Assembly: GCA_030278955.1 (NCBI GenBank)
Contig: JAOANR010000014.1
Coordinates: forward strand, 21,144,068-21,208,067
DNA from: Hygrophila difformis
Taxonomy: Eukaryota; Streptophyta; Magnoliopsida; Lamiales; Acanthaceae
Direction: 5' to 3'
DNA: 64,000 nt
Made by a program: the position numbers and the translations under genes. The notes under the pieces were generated by a model. It was not told the DNA's origin. It ran no database searches and was given only the letters and a program-made list of their open reading frames with translations. Positions 55,820 through 64,000 of this stretch are shown here, in pieces; positions within the stretch are counted from its first letter, which is position 1, and every line of letters starts with the position of its first letter.

Positions 55820-58111
55820 CTATCTGAACAGCTTTTCAGCAGCTTGGACACGACTGTGCACTTGAGCTTCCAGCACTTTGAGGTGATTGATGTGGTCTGT
55901 GAGTTCATCTCGGAGCATGGAGAAAGCGTCTTTTGCAGGGATCCTCCCTCCTGGTCCAGCCAAGTCTGGCTTCTTCTTTGCAAGATTTAAGGAAAGTTTG
56001 AAGTCGGCAATGACCTCAGGGCGATCATGCTTGCTCCCAAGAATGTGGAGATGCTTCAGATACTCAGATATGAGGCCAGGGAAGGGAAGAGTGGTGTTGT
56101 ACTTCCTTTTGATTGCGCCCGCGAACGCCAGCATTTGTTCGAGCACGAGGGCTCCATAGTTGATCTCGTACTTCTGGTCTATGGCAAACAATAATTTAAA
56201 CATGCTTTTTGACACAACAGAGTGGTTAGCAGTGGGCATGATGTTGTGTGCACATAACTTGTAAAGCGGTGAAAACTTTTGGGTTAGGACACCAGCACTT
56301 AACCCCTTTCCTTGAAACTTTTTCCCTTCAACTCCAGTGAGAGTTTCAGCAATAGTATTCATAGGGAACTTGGCACTTCGAGAATAAACAGATTTCAGAT
56401 GAGTTCGGGGTACCTGGAGAAAACGGTTCAGTGCTCTAGCTTTGAGTTCAAACAGTTGGCCATGTGCATAACTGAGTTCAAACCAGGGGCTTTTGGAGTT
56501 CAGGACTTCAGAGCTCAGGTTTGCATAGAAATGCCTAACTAGCTGTCCCTTATATTGCTTGATCTCCGTTCCCCAGAATAGAAGAGATCTGTCCTCCAGG
56601 TATTTGTGCCATCCCATTTCCTCATACCGCACAGCTGCAAATCTGATCTCAGGGTGCACCTTCATCCTTTCCAGAACAGTTGAGAAGTATTGCTCGGACA
56701 CTACATAGTAGAAGGCCGTGGATATGGCGTTTCCAGCATCAACGATCTCTGGTTCATGTTCTTCAGACGAGGATAAGATGATTTTTCTCTTCTTGGATCC
56801 AGTGGCCTTGGAAGACTCTTCAGGTTCAGAACGAGTCCGCTTTTTGGGTTCGGACTCCTGGGGTGAACGCCTTTGTGGAGTAGGATCTCGGGTTTCTGGC
56901 TGGGTTACCGTTTCCTGCACAGTGACTGGTTCAACATTGACTTCGACTCTTTCTTCAGATTCTTCCTCTTCGGAACTTTCTTCATCGGACTCTTCCTCCC
57001 CGCTTTGAGTATCTTGAGATCCCAACTCTTCGGACTGGTTGTCAGTGGGATTCTCTCCCTCAAGTGGTTCCTGGGCATCGATTTGAGGGTGCTCAGAGTC
57101 TCCTCCGGACTCATTATTCTGGTCGTCTTCAGAGTCAGATGAACTCTCTTCTTCTTCTTCTTCCTCCTGTTCAACCTCAGTGTGAACAACTTCAGTGTGA
57201 ACTGGTTCTTTGGTCGCTGCGACTTGCTCTACTTCCTTCCTCAGTGCATGTTTCCGTTTCTGACTGGCAGTCCAAGCAATTTCTTCGGTGATTTCGTTCA
57301 TAGCACAATCTCTTTCATCATCACTGATGTCAATCATTGATTCATCTCCAGAACTTTCATCAGCATCCTCTTGAACATAGTCTGAGTCCAGTTCTTCCTC
57401 GTCAAGTGGTTCAGTGACAGGTTCGGACTCCTTTGGTGAACCAGTTTGGGTCACTGTGGTAGTGATCTGCAGGGGTTCTTCAGGGGTTGCTTCAACGGTG
57501 GTGACTGGTGCTGGGTTGGTTGGAACACTTGGCACAGTTGCAACCTTCTTTGCAGGAGTTTTCTTCTTTGGCTTTTCAGTGGACACCTTTGGTGCATCTT
57601 TTGATGCGGGTTCAGCGGACTTGATGGACACTCCTGTCTCTGTCGCATTGTCATCGCCCAAGTTGGGGAGGTCAGCCAGGATTGCATCAATGGGTCCAAG
57701 TGCCATGGCTAGGTCAGCCTCAACTCGTTCACTGATAGAGGCGTTCTTCCTTGCAACTGCTTTCTCGCGGGTCTTTGAAGTTGAAACCTCCTTTTCTTTT
57801 GCTTTCTATACCTCTGCTTTTTGTTGTTTCAGGGCTTTGGCTCCGGCTACTTCAGCTCGAATGTCGAGCGGATCCTGAACAGCTACAGTGGTACCCTTTT
57901 CTCCTGCAGTAGATGGAGATGAGGAGTGGAAAGGAACAACTACAAGAGATGGTGTCTCCGAGATGGTCTGTTCGATGATGGCTTTCTGAACAGCTTTGGC
58001 ACGGCCCTTAGCACCAGACTCCTCAGGGGATATAGCTTTCTTGCTGCCTGCGGTTGATGAGGGAGTAGGGCCTTGAGTTTTGGAGCTCTGGCTGCCTCTT
58101 GTCTTCACCAT
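55820..58111 (-). pseudogene. Sirevirus env-like ORF, 763 codons with one in-frame stop
   Basis: The frame starts with ATG at 58111 (MVKTRGSQSS), meets a TAG at 57808-57806 after 101 codons, and stays open in the same frame to 55820. This looks like one gene broken by a single nonsense change rather than two genes. The N-terminal half is low-complexity: Ser/Thr/Ala/Lys-rich, then strongly acidic runs of Glu, Asp and Ser (about 57180-56920). The C-terminal half (about 56750-55870) is folded-looking, with the words RHFYANL and GWHKYLEDR of the putative plant transposon protein family found in many plant retroelements. No convincing signal peptide or transmembrane segment is seen, so a true envelope role is doubtful. 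Confidence 0.72.
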
Positions 58112-58575
58112 GGTTGCTTAAAAACAAACTTTTGGCAAGAACAAGTGAGAGTGTATGTGTGGTTGGAAGAGAAAAACCGAGAGATTTCTTTTAGAGAAGA
58201 GTAAGTTTGTGAGTGAGGAGAATCCGATCAAATAGAGAGGTAAGATAGCGGTTATGAGGAAACTTCCCTTAATTTGAATATGGAAGGTGAATCACGGTTC
58301 CCAAACATGGTCATGATCACAAATTTGAATTTTGGTGGCTATTAACCGTTCCCGCCGGTTGTACGTCAGACGTGCCATGATGAGATGTCAAATCAAGGTA
58401 ATTGATTCTTTCTTTGTTTAAATTTAAATGAGAGGGTAACTTCCCAAGTAAGGAGATCCTACGGAATATGCTTAATAAGATGGTTAGAAAACATAATTTA
58501 GGTAATAAAATATAAAATTACACAAAATATGGAAATTGCAAAATAAAAAAACTTATTCCATAATTTTCGGGATTT
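58112..58575 (-). other. spacer between Sirevirus pol and env-like ORF
   Basis: No ORF on the element strand. It would contain any splice acceptor or leader used to express the env-like ORF. Confidence 0.5.
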
Positions 58576-61500
58576 TTATGTGATCGTGCATAGGCCGAGA
58601 TCTCTCCTTAATTTTTCGAATCTCTCCCGATCAAGAGCCTTAGTGAAAATATCCGCATGTTGCTCAGTAGTTCCGACATGTTGTATGGACACTATTCCTT
58701 CTTCAACAAGATCCCTTATGAAGTGGTGCCTAAGGTCAATGTGCTTAGTTCTTCCATGTTGGACTGGATTCTTTGAGATGTTGATTGCGCTCATGTTGTC
58801 ACATAGTATAGTGAGGACTTCTTGATCAATCCCATAATCCAGCATCATTTGCTTCATCCATAGCAATTGTGCACAACAACTTCCAGCTGCAATGTATTCA
58901 GCTTTGGCAGTTGAGAGCGAGATGGAACTTTGCTTCTTGCTATACCAACTTACTAAGTTAGTTCCAATGTAAAAGCATCCTCCGGTTGTGCTTTTTCGAT
59001 CGTCCGCATCACCTGCCCAATCTGCATCACTATAACCAAGTAGTGAAAGATTAGATTCTTTAGAATACCATATACCAAGATCACTTGTCCCTGAAACATA
59101 TTTAATCACTCGTTTGGCAGCTTTCAGATGTGATTCCTTGGGATCGGCTTGGTAACGAGCACAAACTCCTACTGCATAGCTTATGTCTGGTCGACTTGCA
59201 GCTAGGTATAGAAGACTTCCAATGATGCTTCGATAGAGTTTCTGATCAACACTTTGACCACTGGGATCTTTGCTCAATTTCTCATTTGTCCCTATAGGCG
59301 TTCGGACGGGTTTTCTGGACTCCATGCCAAACTTCTTAACAATGTTTCGGGCATACTTGGTCTGGCTTAGAAATATCCCATCTTTCTTCTGAGCAACCTG
59401 CAAGCCAAGGAAATAAGTTAGTTCTCCTACCATGCTCATTTCGAACTCCTTACCCATTATTTCGATGAATTGGTCTTTGAGCACATGGTGTGTTGATCCA
59501 AAGACAATGTCATCGACGTAGACTTGAGCAATGAGGATTCCTTTGTTTTCTCTTTTGATAAAGAGAGTCTTGTCCAAGCTTCCTCTTTCGAATCCATGTT
59601 CAAGCAGGTACTTGGAAAGCCTTTCGTACCAAGGCCTAGGAGCTTGTTTCAATCCATAGAGTGCCTTGTTGAGCTTGTAGACATGTTGAGGATGATGGGG
59701 ATCTTGAAACCCTCTAGGCTGTTCTACGTACACTTCCTCATTCAGCCATCCATTTAGGAAGGCTCTTTTGACATCCATTTGATAAAGTTTGAATCCTAGC
59801 GAGCATGCGATGGACAGCAGGAGTCGGACTGCTTCAAGTCTTGCTACAGGCGCAAATGTTTCACTGAAGTCCACGCCTTCGACCTGGGTGTAGCCCTGAG
59901 CAACTAAGCGAGCTTTGTTCCTTGTAATATTCCCTTTTTCATCACTTATGTTGCGGAAGATCCACTTGGTTCCAATTATGTTCTTGTCTTGAGGTCTTTC
60001 AACCAGGGTCCAGACTTCATTTCTTTCAAACTGGAGTAGTTCATCCTGCATGGCATTTATCCAGTGTTCATCTTGAAGGGCTTCTTCAACTTTGGAGGGT
60101 TCGATTTTTGAAGTATAGCAGTGCAAGCCAGCTAGTTCTTTAAAGTCGATCTTTTTCCCTCGAGTCTTTCTCCTTTCATTTACATCACCAATAATGTCTT
60201 CAGTGTCATGGTGCTTGTGGATGCGTCCATTTAGATCCTTTTGAGGTTCTACTTCTCGTGACAAGGCGTCCATGGTCGGCGTTTGGACTCTCTTAGTGGA
60301 CATGTCATCAGACGTGGCTTGACCTGCACTGTTTTGATCATCCTGTTCGCTGGGAGTTTCATCATCATAAGGTGGGGCATCCTCCTTGCTGGCCACATCT
60401 TCTATGGTCACATTTGTGGACTCCAGTACTTTCCTTGTTTTAGGAAGATATACTCTGTATGCACGACTTGTGGTAGAGTATCCCACAAATATTCCTTCAT
60501 TACTTTTTTCTTGAAACTTCCCAACATGTTCCCTGTCATTTAGAACAAAACACTTGCTACCAAAAATATGGAAATAAGTGATTGAGGTCTTTTTACCGTT
60601 CCAAATCTCATATGGAGTCATAAGAGAGTTTGGCCTTAAGTAGACTCGGTTTATGGTGTAGTATGATGTGTTAACAGCTTCGACCCAGAGGAATTCAGCC
60701 ACTTTCTTTGAATTGAGCATCACCCTAGACATTTCTTGTAGAGTTCGATTTCTTCTTTCGACTACTCCATTTTGTTGAGGTGTTTTTGGAGCTGAATATT
60801 CATGCTTAATTCCATGTGTTGTACAGTATTCCTCAAAGAATTGATTTTCGAACTCTCGTCCATGATCACTTCGAATTCGTTTCACCTTGGTGTCCCTTTC
60901 GGTCATGAGTCTATTGCATAGCTTCTCGAAAGCTTTGAACGTGTCGCCTTTTTCCCTGAGAAAATCTATCCAAGTGTACCTGGAGTAATCATCAATACAT
61001 ACAAAAATATATTTTTTACCTCCCAAACTTTCAACTTCCATTGGACCAACAAGATCCATGTGCAGTGGGTCAAGACACTTGGTCGATCCAGGGTGTTCGG
61101 ACAATTTGTGTGAACTCCTGTGCTGTTTGTTTTTGGCACATTCGTTGCAGAGAACTGCATTTGAATTTTTGAATTGAGGAAGACCTTTGACTGCCCCGGT
61201 TCTGCTGAGTTTGATGAGATCTTTGAAATTGAGATGTCCGAGTTTTTCATGCCATAGTGTGATGTGGTCTTTACCTGCAGCTGCACCAAAATTGCAAGTT
61301 TGAACAAGATGATAGCAATTATTTTTAGAGCGCAAACCTCTCATGATGCATTCTTGATCTTGGTTGAGCACTTGACAGTCTTTCTTGGTGAACTGCACCA
61401 CGAGGTTCTCATCACACAGCTGACTGATGCTAATCAAGTTAGCTTGGAGACCATCGACTAGGAAAACTGGAGACAATTCCCTCGAGCCATTGTTCTCAAT

Positions 61501-63582
61501 GGTCCCTTGTCCAACTAGGGCACCCTTTTTCCCATCTCCAAATACAACAAATCCTCCATCAATTTCTTTGTAGTGTTTGAGCAGACTCCTTTCACCTGTC
61601 ATGTGTTTGGAACAGCCACTGTCGAAGTACCATACTTTGTTCGCAACATTCTTCTTTTGCGAAAGAAAGGCAACTTGACATCTGTTCTGAGTTTTAGGAA
61701 CCCATTCGCACTTGATGGAAATCAGCTTCATCTTGATTTTGTCATTTGGCCAGGTGATAGGTTTTCCTGTTTGTAGGTCTCTTACTAAGATTCCACAGTT
61801 CTTGGTTTTGTGGCCTTCAAGCTTGCAGTAGTCGCATCTGAGTGGGACTGGTGGAGGTGGTCTTCTTGTCCATTTGTTCCTACCTTCATGATGGAATGAT
61901 TTCTTGATAGTTCGGTGTTCACTTAGCATTCCCCCGGACACAAACTTGCTTTTCTTTTCTCCTCTTGAGGTTGAGGCTTGATATCCCAAGCCTTGTTTGT
62001 TGCTGCTCGGCCTTCCCATAGCAATTACATCATCTAACTTGGCTTTTCCTTTGTTTAGTGCCGCCAGAGTGCTTTCTGCCTTGGCAAGTTTGTCTTGAAC
62101 TTCGGTGAGTTCTGTGTGAAGAGCATCTTTCTTTCCAAGCATACTATAGTACCATAGTTTATAGTCAACTTTTTCAACCTCCAGTTCCTTGTTTTCTTTC
62201 TGGAGCTCTGCATTTTTCTCACGTAGTTCATTTACCAGTCCAGACAGTTCTGTGGACACCTTTTCAAGTTCCTGATTTCTGCTTGTGAGACTCTGGAGTT
62301 GTTCCTTTAGGTTTCCATTCTCAACATGTAATTCTACTGATTCAGCAATGAACATTTCCAGTTTCTCGAACGTTTCTTCATAGAGATCATTAAGTTTACT
62401 GATGCTTTCATCTTGATCCCTAGCAAAAGAGCGAACCATGTTAGAGGAAACCATATTGACTGAGTTGATACCAATACCTGCCTCGGGTTCATCATCACTG
62501 TCGGAATCCCATGTGCCGATGAGGGCTACTCCATAGTTTACACCATGTTCATTGGACTCCTTTTCATCTTCGGAGTCACTGAACGTTACTTGATAGGATT
62601 TGCTAGACTCCTTTGGTCTGAGATTGGCACAGTCCTTTTTCATATGGCCTCTTCCCCCACATTCAAAACAGATGATCTCCTTGTCATCTTCAGTCTTTGA
62701 AGATTTGGGTTTATTTTTGTCGAGTGACTTCGAGCCTTTCTGAGTGGACTTTGAGTTTGATGTCCCGGCATCCTTCTTCATAGATGAGTTGAATCTAGAT
62801 CTTCGGTTCTTGATGATTTGATTTAGTCTTTTGGACAGCATGGCCAATTCTTCTTCGTCACTATAGTCATCATGATTTTCCATGGAGGAGTCATCCACAT
62901 CCTTAGTCACGGATTTGAATGCCACTGGCTTACTTTTGGTCCTGGGACAGTGATCCATTTCCCACGATTGTAGGATTCCCATTAGTTCATCAACCTGCAG
63001 TTTATCAAAGTCTTTGTATAGTTCAAGCGCAGCCACTTTTGCATTGAACCTTTCCGGAAGCGTCCCAATGATTTTACCTACAATATCCTGCTGAGAATAC
63101 ACTTTGCCAAGCTGAGGGGCTTGGTTGGTTAGATCACGAATGCGACCAATATATTGGCCGACTGACTCATTATCATCCATAGAAATCTTATGAAATTGAG
63201 CATCGAGAGTAATGATCCTAGATTTCTTTACCGGAGCCATACCCTCGTAGGTATTGGCTAGAGTAGTCCAGACATCGTAAGCGACCTTACATCCAGCGAT
63301 GAGTCTGTATTGATCCTTTGTGAGAGCATTGTGAATGGCATTCAGGGCTTTGGAGTTCTTTGAAGCGGCAAGCTTCTCGGCAGCAGTCCATTCACTCCTT
63401 GGTTTGATGGTTTTTACACCATCTTCTTCTTCTTCTACTGGAGGATGGTATTCGTTTTCTACTGCGTCCCAAGCCCCTTCATCTAGAGCAATGAGAAAAG
63501 CATCCATTTGATCTTTCCAATATGCATAGTTGGATCCATCGAGCAATGGAGGTCTGGTTACTGATCCGCCTTGGTTTTCCAT
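58576..63582 (-). CDS. gag-pol: Sirevirus Gag-Pol polyprotein, intact
   Basis: A 1668-aa open frame. The ATG at 63582 (MENQGGSV) is chosen over 63660, which lies in the LTR upstream of the PBS. Gag: UBN2-like capsid (about 10-210), a CCHC knuckle [14 protein letters not shown] (305-318), a long coiled coil (about 390-515) and a second knuckle [14 protein letters not shown] (583-596). Pol, in copia order: protease DSG (Asp654); integrase with HHCC (His778, His783, Cys812, Cys815) and core Asp843, Asp906, Glu942; reverse transcriptase with YVDD (1355-1358); RNase H (Asp1519 in YSDADW, STAKAEY near 1559). No stop or frameshift is visible, so the frame could still be translated. In RNase H the first Glu of the usual TEAEY motif is Lys; the second, aligned with the catalytic one, remains. 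Confidence 0.93.
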   Translation of the reverse strand: MENQGGSVTRPPLLDGSNYAYWKDQMDAFLIALDEGAWDAVENEYHPPVEEEEDGVKTIKPRSEWTAAEKLAASKNSKALNAIHNALTKDQYRLIAGCKVAYDVWTTLANTYEGMAPVKKSRIITLDAQFHKISMDDNESVGQYIGRIRDLTNQAPQLGKVYSQQDIVGKIIGTLPERFNAKVAALELYKDFDKLQVDELMGILQSWEMDHCPRTKSKPVAFKSVTKDVDDSSMENHDDYSDEEELAMLSKRLNQIIKNRRSRFNSSMKKDAGTSNSKSTQKGSKSLDKNKPKSSKTEDDKEIICFECGGRGHMKKDCANLRPKESSKSYQVTFSDSEDEKESNEHGVNYGVALIGTWDSDSDDEPEAGIGINSVNMVSSNMVRSFARDQDESISKLNDLYEETFEKLEMFIAESVELHVENGNLKEQLQSLTSRNQELEKVSTELSGLVNELREKNAELQKENKELEVEKVDYKLWYYSMLGKKDALHTELTEVQDKLAKAESTLAALNKGKAKLDDVIAMGRPSSNKQGLGYQASTSRGEKKSKFVSGGMLSEHRTIKKSFHHEGRNKWTRRPPPPVPLRCDYCKLEGHKTKNCGILVRDLQTGKPITWPNDKIKMKLISIKCEWVPKTQNRCQVAFLSQKKNVANKVWYFDSGCSKHMTGERSLLKHYKEIDGGFVVFGDGKKGALVGQGTIENNGSRELSPVFLVDGLQANLISISQLCDENLVVQFTKKDCQVLNQDQECIMRGLRSKNNCYHLVQTCNFGAAAGKDHITLWHEKLGHLNFKDLIKLSRTGAVKGLPQFKNSNAVLCNECAKNKQHRSSHKLSEHPGSTKCLDPLHMDLVGPMEVESLGGKKYIFVCIDDYSRYTWIDFLREKGDTFKAFEKLCNRLMTERDTKVKRIRSDHGREFENQFFEEYCTTHGIKHEYSAPKTPQQNGVVERRNRTLQEMSRVMLNSKKVAEFLWVEAVNTSYYTINRVYLRPNSLMTPYEIWNGKKTSITYFHIFGSKCFVLNDREHVGKFQEKSNEGIFVGYSTTSRAYRVYLPKTRKVLESTNVTIEDVASKEDAPPYDDETPSEQDDQNSAGQATSDDMSTKRVQTPTMDALSREVEPQKDLNGRIHKHHDTEDIIGDVNERRKTRGKKIDFKELAGLHCYTSKIEPSKVEEALQDEHWINAMQDELLQFERNEVWTLVERPQDKNIIGTKWIFRNISDEKGNITRNKARLVAQGYTQVEGVDFSETFAPVARLEAVRLLLSIACSLGFKLYQMDVKRAFLNGWLNEEVYVEQPRGFQDPHHPQHVYKLNKALYGLKQAPRPWYERLSKYLLEHGFERGSLDKTLFIKRENKGILIAQVYVDDIVFGSTHHVLKDQFIEIMGKEFEMSMVGELTYFLGLQVAQKKDGIFLSQTKYARNIVKKFGMESRKPVRTPIGTNEKLSKDPSGQSVDQKLYRSIIGSLLYLAASRPDISYAVGVCARYQADPKESHLKAAKRVIKYVSGTSDLGIWYSKESNLSLLGYSDADWAGDADDRKSTTGGCFYIGTNLVSWYSKKQSSISLSTAKAEYIAAGSCCAQLLWMKQMMLDYGIDQEVLTILCDNMSAINISKNPVQHGRTKHIDLRHHFIRDLVEEGIVSIQHVGTTEQHADIFTKALDRERFEKLRRDLGLCTIT

Positions 63583-63617
63583 GCTTCTTTGTCTGGATCT
63601 CGCTTTCCAAAGCGTGT

Positions 63618-63630
63618 GGCTCTGATACCA
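63618..63630 (-). promoter_or_regulatory. primer binding site of the Sirevirus (initiator Met tRNA)
   Basis: On the minus strand TGGTATCAGAGCC lies two bases after the LTR end CCTAACA. Confidence 0.95.
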
Positions 63631-63632
63631 AT

Positions 63633-64000
63633 TGTTAGGTCCGTTTGCGTGGATAACCAATTAAGTAGTCCTGAAAACTAGTTCAAGCACCTTTCGTGGA
63701 CACGTTAAACAGTTTAAGAAATTAAGCAGCGGAAAGTAAATAAACTATAAAAATAAAGAACTCAAGGTTTGTTGACCCAGTTCGGCACAAGCCTACATCT
63801 GGGGGATACCAATCCAGGAGATTCACTAATTGTTTTGACTTGATCCTCGATCTAAACAATAGTGATTTGTTTCGCCCAACTCCAATCACCAAGCGGACTA
63901 AATTGTCAAACCAAGACACTCCCCCTGTCTTGGTGAAGACCTCTCCGACCTTGCTTCAATCCCTTGAAGGCTCCTCCTTCAAGTTTGCCCGTGGTCGAAA
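63633..64000 (-). repeat. 5' LTR of the Sirevirus, partial
   Basis: It starts TGTTAGGTCC on the plus strand and is cut by the window edge after 368 bases. Confidence 0.93.

Larger units (their letters stand above)
54352..64000 (-). mobile_element. Sirevirus (SIRE/Maximus-type Ty1/copia) retrotransposon, 5' LTR runs off window
   Basis: In minus orientation: partial 5' LTR (64000-63633), iMet PBS, one long gag-pol ORF, env-like ORF, PPT (AAAAAGGGGGAGAT) and 3' LTR (55266-54352). A very long Gag with coiled coil, the GGGGGAGATTGTT PPT/LTR junction and the extra ORF after pol mark the Sirevirus group. The visible 368 bases of the 5' LTR differ from the 3' LTR at three positions, so insertion is fairly recent. 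GTAAC (54347-54351) is the left target-site candidate. Confidence 0.93.

Overview
This window is repeat-dense plant nuclear DNA, most likely from a flowering plant. It holds Athila, Tekay-type and Sirevirus LTR retrotransposons, Stowaway-like MITEs and a decayed gene for separase (the cohesin-cutting protease, peptidase family C50), all AT-rich. I see no intact ordinary host gene, no rRNA or tRNA gene and no bacterial features. Nothing in the sequence fixes the species.

Layout. 1-16937: a minus-strand Athila (Ty3/gypsy) element whose 3' LTR lies beyond the left edge. It has a pol, a split gag, an antisense ORF downstream of pol, a PBS and a 5' LTR. Its gag is interrupted at 6230-14426 by a very young plus-strand gag-only element of the TR-GAG kind, with two 3084-bp LTRs that differ by eye at two bases and a CATAG target duplication. 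16938-21346: the first copy of a 4.3-4.4 kb duplicated segment. 21347-28434: a minus-strand, coding-empty (LARD-like) element with one LTR truncated. 28435-40235: a separase pseudogene split by insertions; its catalytic third is repeated as an inverted copy, giving a palindrome at about 38165-42545. 42668-44985: three MITEs of exactly 260 bp. 45083-49425: the second copy of the duplicated segment. 51161-53904: a minus-strand solo LTR with an AGAAT target duplication. 54352-64000: a minus-strand Sirevirus (Ty1/copia) with a 3' LTR, an env-like ORF carrying one stop, an open gag-pol and a partial 5' LTR.

Relative history (inference). Athila came first. The 4.3 kb segment was then duplicated, apparently with a few bases of the Athila LTR end. 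The LARD-like element next entered copy 1 and was truncated by a deletion. The TR-GAG insertion into the Athila gag is the youngest event.

The most interesting signal is RNA-structural. Three different Tekay-like LTR families (6230/11343, 21347/27654 and 51161) share the motif ACTTACTCAG opening a perfect short hairpin (TCAG...CTGA) whose inner base pairs differ between families but still pair. It lies 28-31 nt before a good 3' splice acceptor. Upstream, in what looks like an LTR intron, two of the families carry tandem arrays of small hairpins whose stems change in compensating pairs. One array consists of nine tRNA T-arm-like units, each with a perfect Pol III B-box.
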